From Pampinifervens sp037481935 (GTDB lineage Bacteria > Aquificota > Aquificia > Aquificales > Aquificaceae): a stretch of 64,000 nucleotides of DNA. Each line of letters starts with the position of its first letter. The stretch's first letter is position 1. Below are positions 49,303-56,919 of this stretch, one piece after another. The DNA is taken from NCBI RefSeq assembly GCF_046159715.1, contig NZ_JBJXCT010000008.1, forward strand, positions 1-64,000. Direction: 5' to 3'. The position numbers were made by a program, and so were the translations under genes. The notes beneath the pieces were generated by a model, which was not told where the DNA came from, made no database searches, and worked only from the letters and a program-made list of their open reading frames with translations.

Positions 49303-50568
49303 TTAACCTCCGACTACTTTCTTGAGAAGGTCTATGTCTATAACCTCGAGGAAGGTTATCCTTTCTGCTGGTGGTGGTGGCATTATATGGTAGGCAAAGG
49401 TGAGGTGTCCGCTGGCAAGTTCACTGGGTGGGTTTTTGTCCTTTGGGAAGTAGCAGTATCCATCCACCAGTGCTCCTCTGCCTACAAGGGTTCTGATGAA
49501 AGCGTTAACTCCAGAAAGGACACCATCTATTGCCACCTGCACTGGTTTATCAAGCCATTGCAGGGCATAGTATTCGAGGCTTTCTGCGATTATGTCTGCA
49601 GTTCTCTGAATGTTTATAAAGTTCAGTGGGTCTGTCTTTGATGGAAAGGCGGAAGACCTGTTGCCCCATACACGGTAGCCTGTGCCGAAGTTGTTAAAGA
49701 CGGTGACTATGCCAGCTGCGTTTAGCTGGTTGGCTTCTGTGTTTGGGTCGTTGACAGAGGCGGTTATTTGTCTTTCTATCCCTATTATTCCCTGCAGTTC
49801 CTGGTTGGAAGGCGACCACCAGTAGCCTTTCTCATGGTCTGTTCTTGCGATAACTCCTGCAAGCCTTGCGGATAGCGGCTCAAGCCTTTCTGTGTTTTTA
49901 GTTGTATCCCACACTTTCACGTGCGGGTAGCATATTACCGCTCTATAATCCGAATAGTTAAGTATCCCTCCTGCTCCTCTTGCGTTTATTGCCTGCTGGA
50001 CTGTGTAGCCTACTGGTGCATCTATCAGTGCCATAGCTCTGACTGATTTCAGGTTTGCTTTTGCTATCATCTCCGTGGCAACTGCTGGTATTGTGGAAAA
50101 GCCCGGTGCAATTATAAGTTTTGCGGTAAAGCCGAACTGAGAAAAGAGAGTATCCACAAGTTGAAGTCCTGTCCTCCTGCCTGTTGAGCTTACAGAGCCT
50201 ATTACATCAGAAGGCTGGACTGCAGAAGGGTCTGGCTGACCGCTGGCATTCTTGTGCACTCTCGGGTCAAAGACATTTACCGCTATGATTACTGTGCCTC
50301 CGTGGTCAAAGATGGCATCAAGGGCATATGGTATGGTGTATCCGGGCGTAGGCTGTCCAAAGTATTTTGCTCCGTCTTCTCTTGAAAGGATAAGAAGGGG
50401 ACTGTTTACAACTTGCTCATACCAGTCCTCTTCTGACATGCCCTGTGGCACTGTGGTATGCACGGGTGCAGTGCCAACCAGAAAGACTACTGCGGACTTT
50501 ACCTCTCTTACAGGAACTGGTCCTTTTGTGAGCAGGATTGTCTCAACACCATGCAGAAAATCAGCCAT
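49303..50568 (-). CDS. Tail sheath protein (FI-like)
   Basis: 421 residues. N-terminal arm (F-L-H-G-V-E-T), V-K-S-A-V-V-F-L-V-G-T-A-P near residue 24, protruding domain 80-280, and the C-terminal handshake region V-W-G-N-R-S-S-A-F-P near 297 (matches V-W-G-x-R-T of sheaths). P2 FI/Mu L-type contractile sheath. The ATG 50568 overlaps the end of a small upstream gene. Confidence 0.92.
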   Translation of the reverse strand: MADFLHGVETILLTKGPVPVREVKSAVVFLVGTAPVHTTVPQGMSEEDWYEQVVNSPLLILSREDGAKYFGQPTPGYTIPYALDAIFDHGGTVIIAVNVFDPRVHKNASGQPDPSAVQPSDVIGSVSSTGRRTGLQLVDTLFSQFGFTAKLIIAPGFSTIPAVATEMIAKANLKSVRAMALIDAPVGYTVQQAINARGAGGILNYSDYRAVICYPHVKVWDTTKNTERLEPLSARLAGVIARTDHEKGYWWSPSNQELQGIIGIERQITASVNDPNTEANQLNAAGIVTVFNNFGTGYRVWGNRSSAFPSKTDPLNFINIQRTADIIAESLEYYALQWLDKPVQVAIDGVLSGVNAFIRTLVGRGALVDGYCYFPKDKNPPSELASGHLTFAYHIMPPPPAERITFLEVIDIDLLKKVVGG

Positions 50569-50740
50569 TTGACGCCTCCTTCTTTGACCTCTTTGTATTT
50601 TCTTCCTTTAGCACTCCCATTTCAAGCAAAGATTTCACCTGCTCTGTCTCTTCAAGCTCTACAAGCATGCCTGTGCTGAGCAGAATATCCTGCACAGGCA
50701 AAGGGAAGTCCGCTTTCAAGACTCTGTAGCTTTTTTTCAT
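50561..50740 (-). CDS. Small phage protein (59 residues)
   Basis: ATG 50740 follows a GAGGAGG site. It encodes M-K-K-S-Y-R-V-L-K-A-D-F-P then L-L-S-T-G-M-L-V-E-L-E-E-T and a basic tail, ending TGA at 50561-50563 inside the sheath start. The position before the sheath and the size resemble the short Mu gp38-like (DUF2635) proteins, with an alternating hydrophobic pattern. Moderately supported by the ribosome site and operon overlap. Confidence 0.65.
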   Translation of the reverse strand: MKKSYRVLKADFPLPVQDILLSTGMLVELEETEQVKSLLEMGVLKEENTKRSKKEASNG

Positions 50741-50742
50741 CT

Positions 50743-51186
50743 CTATACCTCCTCAAAGTCTATTCTTCTTGTAAGCACTTCCTCTTCGCTATAGAGCACT
50801 TCTCTGCCTTCTGCTCTGAAGGAAACTTGAAAGACAAACTCAGAGGTGTCCGTAAGCAAAAGCTTGGCCCCTGCAGGCATAAGCTTATAGCCTTCTATTA
50901 CTGTGTTATTCAGCCTGTATAGCCTGTCTATTATTGCGTATGCTCCCGTGCCGTCATCTCTGAGGCTTCTGAAAAAGACAAGCACAGAAAGGTCAAAGAC
51001 GCTTTCAAAGCCAGCGTTGAAAAGGTCAAGAGGGGTAAGCTCATGTTTTTCTATTACAACTCTCAGGGCTGGATATGTGGCAGGTCTTTTAAGCAGGTCT
51101 TCAGGCTTGCCAGACCATAGCTGAACATTTTCAAAGCCGAGGTTCTTTATAGCCTGCACAATGCCGTTTTCAATCTTCTGCCACAT
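50743..51186 (-). CDS. Gp37-like (DUF1834) phage protein, tail-terminator candidate
   Basis: 147 residues. P-A-L-R-V-V-I-E-K-H-E-L near residue 38, V-F-F-R-S-L-R-D near 72, I-I-D-R-L-Y-R-L near 84 and F-Q-V-S-F near 118 fit the Mu gp37 family (DUF1834). Sits between the gpG-like gene and the sheath, as Mu gp37 does. Confidence 0.72.
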   Translation of the reverse strand: MWQKIENGIVQAIKNLGFENVQLWSGKPEDLLKRPATYPALRVVIEKHELTPLDLFNAGFESVFDLSVLVFFRSLRDDGTGAYAIIDRLYRLNNTVIEGYKLMPAGAKLLLTDTSEFVFQVSFRAEGREVLYSEEEVLTRRIDFEEV

Positions 51187-51614
51187 CAGAGAGCCTCCTC
51201 AAAGGCACTTCTGAAAATCCTCGATAGGGCTTTACCAGACAGATACTCTGCCACAGGCTTCATAAAGGGTCTTGCGGGCATTTTCTTTGTGCCATACTCG
51301 TGGTATATGGCATACTTGACTGGAGTGCCTATTGTTGCAGAGTAGTCATTCACTTTCGAGTTAAAGCTCTGTCTGAGCGTGGTTGTCCTGTGCAGGACTT
51401 TCTCTGAAAAGCCTTTCTTGAGCTTCCAGCGCAGGTATTTTTCTTTGAGAGGAGGCCATTCTACGCTAAGAGACTTACCTTCTGTTTTGAAAAGTTCTGA
51501 AAGCTTGCTAACTCCCTCTGCTCCTGCTCTCTCAAGGGCGAGTCTTACCGATTGTCTTATCCTCTGTGGCAGTTCTTGCATGTAGCTTTCAAGTCTTCTT
51601 ATATCTCCTTCCAT
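51186..51614 (-). CDS. Virion morphogenesis protein (Mu gpG-like)
   Basis: 142 residues. R-I-R-Q-S-V-R-L-A-L-E-R near residue 17, W-P-P-L-K-E-K-Y near 53, L-H-R-T-T-T-L-R-Q-S near 75 and Y-A-I-Y-H-E-Y-G-T near 101, followed by P-A-R-P-F. The Y-A-x-x-H-x-x-G plus P-x-R-P-F pattern is diagnostic of the gpG family. Confidence 0.85.
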   Translation of the reverse strand: MEGDIRRLESYMQELPQRIRQSVRLALERAGAEGVSKLSELFKTEGKSLSVEWPPLKEKYLRWKLKKGFSEKVLHRTTTLRQSFNSKVNDYSATIGTPVKYAIYHEYGTKKMPARPFMKPVAEYLSGKALSRIFRSAFEEAL

Positions 51615-51907
51615 ACCATTGCCCCCTTCGGGGTTATGTTCAAAAGCCTTTCTACTTCTCCTGCGAGCTCCTTAGTTCTGACTATCTCAGTGTTTCCTTG
51701 CCCTCTATAGTAGAGGTTTATGTGTGGGGCAAGCTCAAGCACTGCGAGGTATATGAGAGCTTGTCTGTGTTCTTCTTTCTGTGGGTCTGGGGCACTGTTT
51801 GTCAGTTTTACAAATCTGCCGTAGGCTCTGTTTATTGCTTTCTGGATGAGCTCTTCGGATATGTCAGCTTGCTTGAGAAACTCTCTTACCTCTTGCACGC
51901 TTATCAT
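51599..51907 (-). CDS. Gp36-like (DUF1320) head-tail connector
   Basis: Start chosen at ATG 51907 (M-I-S-V-Q-E-V-R-E-F); an ATG 15 bases up is also possible. 102 residues, helical, with the R-A-Y-G-R-F-V and L-A-V-L-E-L-A-P-H pattern of DUF1320 (Mu gp36). Overlaps gpG by 16 bases. Confidence 0.72.
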   Translation of the reverse strand: MISVQEVREFLKQADISEELIQKAINRAYGRFVKLTNSAPDPQKEEHRQALIYLAVLELAPHINLYYRGQGNTEIVRTKELAGEVERLLNITPKGAMVWKEI

Positions 51908-52052
51908 CCGTCTTCTCCTCAAGTCTTTCTGCGAGGGATAGGTTCATCAAAAGCTCTGCTACATGCTCTTCAAGCTCCTGCACTCCTTCCTGCACTCTGT
52001 AGAGCCTGCCGTTTATCCGCACCTCTTGTGGTCTGAAAACTCTGACTTTCAT
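51864..52052 (-). CDS. Small phage protein at the Mu gp35 position
   Basis: 62 residues. K-V-R-V-F-R-P-Q-E-V-R-I-N-G-R-L-Y at the start, a helical acidic middle and a basic tail. Size and location (between capsid and gp36-like) match Mu gp35; the sequence itself is weakly conserved. Overlaps both neighbours. Confidence 0.55.
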   Translation of the reverse strand: MKVRVFRPQEVRINGRLYRVQEGVQELEEHVAELLMNLSLAERLEEKTDDKRARGKRVSQAS

Positions 52053-52948
52053 CAGTTGCTCTCAACCCTTACTATCGCAGGCTCATACAGACGCTTTATC
52101 GCAAAGTATGCCTTCCAGCCCAGCGTCTTCACTCTTCCAAGCCTGTCCACGTTAGTCTGCACCATCCTCAGAGACGTGCCATCCAGGTCAACTATGCCAT
52201 AGGCATCTTTGCCGAGGACAAGGGTCTGGTAGACCGTTGCAGGTGGCGTTCCTCCGTTTGAAACAGTTGGCAGTGTAGTGGACACATAAAACTTTACACC
52301 TGCAAACTGTCCTACAAAGCCTTTTTCAAAGGCGGACATGTTGGCGCTGGCGAGTTGTAGTAGTTCACTGTCTGTAAAGAGGTCAAGGATTTTGTCTGGA
52401 TGTATGAGGCATACATAGTAGCCGTCTTCAAATGGTGGGATGTTTTCTCTCTGCAGTAGGTTTACCGCTTTTCTTATTTCTGTCTTGGAGAGTTTTTGTA
52501 TGCCTGTAAGCTCAGACCTTGCGTTTACTCCTCCTGCGTATAAAACATTTGTTCCTGACACAAGCTCGTTCATGGCTATGGTGTCAAGGCTTCTCTGCGC
52601 CTGGTCTGCAAGGATGTCAGTGGCATAGTCCACAAGGGGAACAAAAGAAGTGAGGTCTGCAAACTCATACAGGTCTATGCTGTCTCCGTATTCCTGCACG
52701 GTGACCTGTATAGGAGTGAGGTTAGGAAGGGCGGTTGCCTGAGGTGTGGGCTGGTCGGTTATGGGAGTGGTGATAACAGGCTTGGGGTTTGCCCTGTAGA
52801 ACTCTATGGTTCTGCCCGAGTTAGCAGGCAGGCTTCTTTTCTGTCCGAACTTTAGCGCAACGAGGTTGGCTTTTACATACTCAAGCAACTTCCTCTCGTA
52901 GTAAAGAGGGAAAAGCTCGGGGTGTGTAGTCCTGCTTACTGTGCTCAT
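52052..52948 (-). CDS. Major capsid protein, N4-gp56 type
   Basis: 298 residues. Y-Y-E-R-K-L-L-E-Y near residue 16, R-T-I-E-F-Y-R near 45, S-I-D-L-Y-E-F-A-D near 90, and G-Y-Y-V-C-L-I-H-P-D near 175, and a late K-D-A-Y-G-I-V near 250 resemble the N4-gp56 HK97-fold family, not the Mu gpT family. So the capsid gene was probably acquired from another phage group. Confidence 0.82.
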   Translation of the reverse strand: MSTVSRTTHPELFPLYYERKLLEYVKANLVALKFGQKRSLPANSGRTIEFYRANPKPVITTPITDQPTPQATALPNLTPIQVTVQEYGDSIDLYEFADLTSFVPLVDYATDILADQAQRSLDTIAMNELVSGTNVLYAGGVNARSELTGIQKLSKTEIRKAVNLLQRENIPPFEDGYYVCLIHPDKILDLFTDSELLQLASANMSAFEKGFVGQFAGVKFYVSTTLPTVSNGGTPPATVYQTLVLGKDAYGIVDLDGTSLRMVQTNVDRLGRVKTLGWKAYFAIKRLYEPAIVRVESN

Positions 52949-53358
52949 TTTTGGACCTCCTCATAGAGTTTTGTTCTGAGCTTTAAAAGCTCCTGATAGT
53001 CAGCTTTCTCAAGCCAGTCTTTTGAGAACGTTTCTGGCTCTTGAGACTGCTGGACTGAAGAGCTTCTGAACTTTTCTTTTGCTCTTTCTTGATAATCATC
53101 AACTACAGCCTTGAGAGTGTCCGCATCCGCTCTGTCTATGAGCTTGAGAAGGGGTGCGTTGTCTCCATCTACGGCACGCACAAGCCTGACCGCTTCTGCT
53201 TTGAGATGTTCGTAATACTTCTTGCCAAGCTCTGCAAGCTCTTTTAGCTCTTGTTTTTCTTTCTCCGCAAGCTCCAGTTTAGCCTGCAGAGTCTCCACAG
53301 TCTCCTGAAGCTCTTCTTTGCTGAGCGTCAGTATAACTTCTTTTGTGAGCTTCTCCAT
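52945..53358 (-). CDS. Scaffold-like coiled-coil protein
   Basis: 137 residues, nearly all helical: E-T-V-E-T-L-Q-A-K-L-E-L-A-E-K near residue 19, then a Ser/Gln linker near 102 and a short terminal helix. Acidic-basic coiled coil before the capsid gene in phage order is the usual position of a head scaffold. Overlaps the capsid start by four bases. Confidence 0.65.
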   Translation of the reverse strand: MEKLTKEVILTLSKEELQETVETLQAKLELAEKEKQELKELAELGKKYYEHLKAEAVRLVRAVDGDNAPLLKLIDRADADTLKAVVDDYQERAKEKFRSSSVQQSQEPETFSKDWLEKADYQELLKLRTKLYEEVQK

Positions 53359-53360
53359 AT

Positions 53361-54047
53361 TTAACCTCCTTGACAGTGTTTTTCATAAAGCCTTTTTGCT
53401 CTGTCGTAAATCTGCCTGTGTCCATGAAGGCTTGACAGTTGCATAGCAGCCTTAAGTCTCTCACAGGAAATCTTCCCTTCCCATGTTTTGTATGGATACC
53501 TGCGAGAAGAGGGGTCTAAAAAGTAGTCCTGAGGAGCTTTGTCTCTTAGCTCTGGGTCATCCCACCATTCAGCGGTGGAAAGCGTGATGTCTTCATACTT
53601 GGAAAGCAGTCTTGCGTTGGGGTCTGCGCCTTCAAAGACCAGTGAAAGCTCTTTAAACTCTATATCTACCACCTTGTCTTTTTCTTTTGTGAGCACCGCA
53701 CCTATGGACACAGACTTGATGGGGCTTGGAGACATTTTTATAAGACTGACGAGCCTTTCATTGCCTTCTTTTGTTACCCTCACCCTTGCCATCAAAGCCT
53801 TCTGACTGTCATCAAACCAGCTATGAACTACAACACCAACAATTTTGTCCACCTTCCACTCGTGGTCTAAAAGCAGAGGCTTGCCAATCAGGTCTGCCTG
53901 CTTTTTTATGAGAAGTTCCGAGGGAAAATAAAACTCACCTTTTGCACTCTGTATAGGTGTGTCAGCAGAAATAGCACGCACTGTGAACTCTATGTAGCCC
54001 TCTGTCTCTTCCACGCTTTCAGGCTTGAAAGCCAGGGTCAAAAGCAT
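53361..54047 (-). CDS. Prohead protease
   Basis: 228 residues. G-K-P-L-L-L-D-H-E-W near residue 56 (catalytic His), V-G-V-V-V-H-S near 70, S-V-S-I-G-A near 113 (catalytic Ser), and V-F-E-G-A-D-P-N-A near 137 match the HK97/U35-type assembly protease. The last third (A-E-W-W-D-D-P onward) is an unrelated tail. No ribosome site is seen before ATG 54047, which follows a hairpin. Confidence 0.78.
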   Translation of the reverse strand: MLLTLAFKPESVEETEGYIEFTVRAISADTPIQSAKGEFYFPSELLIKKQADLIGKPLLLDHEWKVDKIVGVVVHSWFDDSQKALMARVRVTKEGNERLVSLIKMSPSPIKSVSIGAVLTKEKDKVVDIEFKELSLVFEGADPNARLLSKYEDITLSTAEWWDDPELRDKAPQDYFLDPSSRRYPYKTWEGKISCERLKAAMQLSSLHGHRQIYDRAKRLYEKHCQGG

Positions 54048-54053
54048 ACACTA

Positions 54054-54076
54054 CATGCTAAGCTTTCAGTAGCATG
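54054..54076. repeat. Inverted repeat (hairpin) before the protease gene
   Basis: CATGCTA (54054-54060) and TAGCATG (54070-54076), nine bases apart, end seven bases above the protease ATG. A regulatory stem or operator is possible. Confidence 0.6.
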
Positions 54077-54077
54077 C

Positions 54078-54097
54078 TATCAAGCAAGGATTTCAAA
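54078..54097 (+). repeat. Phage junction motif, copy a
   Basis: TATCAAGCAAGGATTTCAAA, covering the stop of the 121-residue gene and the gap to the protease gene. Compare copies b (59582) and c (59973). Confidence 0.6.
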
Positions 54098-54458
54098 GGC
54101 TCTCGTAGATTTCTCTGAGGTGTTCTGGCAGTAGCTCTGCAGGATATTCTTTTGTGGCTATTTTATCCAGATGCCACCACCAGTATTCAAGGGGCTTGTT
54201 TTTGTCCTTTTCCATGTAGGCGGGTGGTCCAAATTTCTTCAGTCCTTTCAAAAGCTTGATGTCAAGCTCCTTTACCATATGGTCTAACCCAAGTTCGTGT
54301 ATCCTTGTCCTTGTGTCTGCGGTTATATGGTAGTTGTGATGACAGTAGGCTGAGGGTATTGTTTCAGGATAGCGGAGGCTAAACTCATAAAAGCCTATAA
54401 GCTCTAAATGAGCCTGATTATGGCCGACTGGAAGTTCTTTTGCACTCTCTCTATCCAT
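54093..54458 (-). CDS. Unknown protein overlapping the MuF end; possible immunity partner
   Basis: 121 residues, no membrane segment. Features: L-P-V-G-H-N-Q-A-H-L-E-L, S-A-Y-C-H-H-N-Y-H-I-T-A-D-T near residue 37, Y-W-W-W-H-L-D-K near 92. His/Trp-rich, acidic overall, not recognised. It starts inside the end of the MuF gene (55-base overlap), directly after the toxin-like domain, which is where immunity genes of MuF toxins are often found. Alternatives: an accessory cargo gene. Confidence 0.6.
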   Translation of the reverse strand: MDRESAKELPVGHNQAHLELIGFYEFSLRYPETIPSAYCHHNYHITADTRTRIHELGLDHMVKELDIKLLKGLKKFGPPAYMEKDKNKPLEYWWWHLDKIATKEYPAELLPEHLREIYESL

Positions 54459-55714
54459 CTGTCCACCTCTTCCTTATACATTGAATTTATAGAAAGGTTT
54501 GCGTCAGAGCATACCACCTTAATATTGCCTCTGTAAAAGACAAAGTAGTCCTGACCAAATCTTCTTTCCACAAATACCTTATCTGGCTTTTTTATGATGT
54601 CGTAGGCTAAGTTTTTATACTCTTCCAGAGAACTTACACCTACCTCCTGCGCATGGTCATGATAGTGCTTCTGGACAAACTCACCAAGATATTTCAGTAT
54701 TTGTTTATCTGTGGCATCTGCAGGTGGACGTGCCCACTCACTTCCCAAATGCGCCCTTATCCTGTTGTTTATCTCCGCTCTTGTAAGCGAGCTATACTCC
54801 TTAAGAAGCTCTCTCTGTCCAGGACTGTCTTTGCCAATAGGCTCCACACTGGCAGGGATTTTTACCTCTACTTCTTCTGTCTGTGCGACTACCACACACC
54901 TGCAGTGTGGGTGGATGGGTGGGAGCTTTCCTGGGATGCCTGCACTTGTTCCTTTCTGCACTGTGTTTATGAAGGGCTTGAGGTCTCTTATAAGTTCTGG
55001 GTCTTGAGTGGAGACAAGCATGTCCAGCGCTCTTACCGCCTCCTCGGTCCTGAAAACTCTACCGTCCATTGACCGGCATATTCTGCATGTGAGCCTGTCG
55101 TTTACTGCATCCCACCTGTAGTATGAGATTCGGGCCTTTTGTAATGTGTAGATTCTGCCTGCGTTTCTAAGGAAGTTGACTGAGGTGTCTATTATCTGTC
55201 TTGCCTTCCATTCGGTCTGAGGTTGTATGTAGCTCCTGAACTGTCTGAGAAACTCCTTCACGCCCTTTTGACCTCTGCCTATGGGGTTGCCCTGCTCTAA
55301 GTAGTAGGCACTCATCCAGTCCAGAACTCTTTTTCTTAACTCTCTGTCCCCTTGAAAGAACTTGCCAAGATAAAAGTCATGCAGTCTCAGGGCGTATTCT
55401 ATGGCTCTGTGGTCTTTTTCTGTAAAGTCATAAAAGCCCGGCTGTGTGCGTGCAAGTATGTTGAGGGGCATGCGTGAAACTTCTTTTCTGTATATGTCCT
55501 CAAGTTCTTGCAAAAGCTTTGCCTTAACGCCTTCTGGCAGCCTCATTTGCTCTTCGAGCTTTATAAGTAGCATGTTTGCAAAGTCCTGAAAGCTTACAAA
55601 GTATTTGCTCCGCTCAAGCATATACTCAAGAGCGGACTTAAAGCCTGCATTAAGGCTCGGCAGGACAAGCTTGAGAATTCTCTCTATATCAGGGTCTGGT
55701 CTGTAAGCATCCAT
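54404..55714 (-). CDS. MuF head morphogenesis protein with C-terminal toxin-like (PBECR) extension
   Basis: 436 residues. Part 1 (1-275) is the MuF fold with the paired metal-like C-R-I-C at 210-213 and I-H-P-H-C-R-C at 267-273. Part 2 (about 295-436) is an added domain with I-I-K-K-P-D-K-V-F-V-E-R and Y-F-V-F-Y-R-G-N-I-K-V-V-C near 385-410, like the barnase/EndoU/colicin/RelE-type (PBECR) nuclease extensions on other MuF proteins. In Mu, gp30 lacks this. Packaged with the capsid, such domains may act in the infected cell. The toxin label is inference. Confidence 0.75.
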   Translation of the reverse strand: MDAYRPDPDIERILKLVLPSLNAGFKSALEYMLERSKYFVSFQDFANMLLIKLEEQMRLPEGVKAKLLQELEDIYRKEVSRMPLNILARTQPGFYDFTEKDHRAIEYALRLHDFYLGKFFQGDRELRKRVLDWMSAYYLEQGNPIGRGQKGVKEFLRQFRSYIQPQTEWKARQIIDTSVNFLRNAGRIYTLQKARISYYRWDAVNDRLTCRICRSMDGRVFRTEEAVRALDMLVSTQDPELIRDLKPFINTVQKGTSAGIPGKLPPIHPHCRCVVVAQTEEVEVKIPASVEPIGKDSPGQRELLKEYSSLTRAEINNRIRAHLGSEWARPPADATDKQILKYLGEFVQKHYHDHAQEVGVSSLEEYKNLAYDIIKKPDKVFVERRFGQDYFVFYRGNIKVVCSDANLSINSMYKEEVDRWIERVQKNFQSAIIRLI

Positions 55715-56919
55715 CAGAGCACCTCTTCCAGAAGCTTTCTTGCTTCTTCAGCTGAGATGACTCCTGCTTGCAGCAATGTGGCAATGCTTTCTGCTCTGAG
55801 TTTTATCACCTCTTCCTCCTCCTTTGCTCTGAAGTCAGGAGGCTCAGCAAAGGACACATTCACATCACTAACATCATAGCCTCTAAGTGTGAGGTGTAGC
55901 TTGTAAACATACTCAAGAAAACGCTCTACAAGTCTCTGATAGTTCTTAAGCTGAGATACAAAAATGTGCAGGCTTACAGTTGCCCATGTTTCTGTGTAGC
56001 CTTCTGAAAAGCCAAGCAGTGCAGGCTGTCCTTTTGCTCCTTCTATGAGCCACTTTTCTATGGTCTGCAAAACCTCTTTTAGCCCTCCTGCACTGGCAGA
56101 CACTTCTTTGAACTCTACCTGTGTGCCTTCAAAATGCAAAAGCACACCCTTTGAGATGTTTTCTGCAATGTCCTGTGCAGTATCCTGCAGGAATTTGCGA
56201 GCTCTTTCTTGATACTCTGCCTCGGTCTCCGATGGACTTCTCTGTAGTTGTGGGAAAGTTATATCCAGAAAGCCTATCAGCCCAAGCTTGTTGGCAAGGC
56301 TTTTGAGTTCTGTGATAAGAGCGTCTGTAGTGTCCAGAAGAGGCAGGCTTGCAAGCATGGGAGGTATGCCGTAGGGGGAGCCATCCACCGTGAGGAGTGG
56401 TATATACATGTAGGTGTGAGGGTTTAGCTCAACAAGCTTGTCTGACACCATCTGGTAGGGTTTCCACAGGTCTTTCTCCTGGTCGTAGGCAAAGTAAATT
56501 GTAGAAGGATGGACACGGACGAGTTTTTGCACAGCATCTACTTTGTCCGAGACAACGATTTCTGCGGATATGCACCCGTAGAGGATTATCTGACTGAAAA
56601 GGGTATTTATAAAAGCGTCCATATTAAGTGTTTCTGCGAGTCTCGTTATCTCTTCCTTTAGCTCTTCTCTATCGGTTTCCACTGTGTGTCCCGTGTTGGC
56701 AAGGTTTATGACGAGGTTATGAACCTGGGACAATACGGGATTAGTGAAAACCGCCCTTTCTATCTCATACAGGGCAGTCCGTGGAAACCGTGGGTCCACA
56801 AGTCTTGAGCGTATGTCTTTTGTCTGTGGCAAAAGCACACTGACTGGCTCTACACTGAGCCTTCCTGCATCCTTTTTCTTGAGTGCGTCTTTAAGCTTTT
56901 CAAATAACTCTTTCAACAT
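55714..56919 (-). CDS. Portal protein (DUF935, Mu gp29-like)
   Basis: 401 residues. N-terminal region with V-F-T-N-P-V-L-S-Q-V near residue 58, a central I-L-Y-G-C-I-S-A-E-I near 110 and V-H-P-S-T-I-Y-F-A-Y near 135, Y-G-I-P-P-M-L-A-S-L near 180, and L-L-G-F-S-E-G-Y-T near 300. DUF935 portal, the ring where DNA enters the head. Lies between terminase and MuF as in Mu. Confidence 0.85.
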   Translation of the reverse strand: MLKELFEKLKDALKKKDAGRLSVEPVSVLLPQTKDIRSRLVDPRFPRTALYEIERAVFTNPVLSQVHNLVINLANTGHTVETDREELKEEITRLAETLNMDAFINTLFSQIILYGCISAEIVVSDKVDAVQKLVRVHPSTIYFAYDQEKDLWKPYQMVSDKLVELNPHTYMYIPLLTVDGSPYGIPPMLASLPLLDTTDALITELKSLANKLGLIGFLDITFPQLQRSPSETEAEYQERARKFLQDTAQDIAENISKGVLLHFEGTQVEFKEVSASAGGLKEVLQTIEKWLIEGAKGQPALLGFSEGYTETWATVSLHIFVSQLKNYQRLVERFLEYVYKLHLTLRGYDVSDVNVSFAEPPDFRAKEEEEVIKLRAESIATLLQAGVISAEEARKLLEEVL

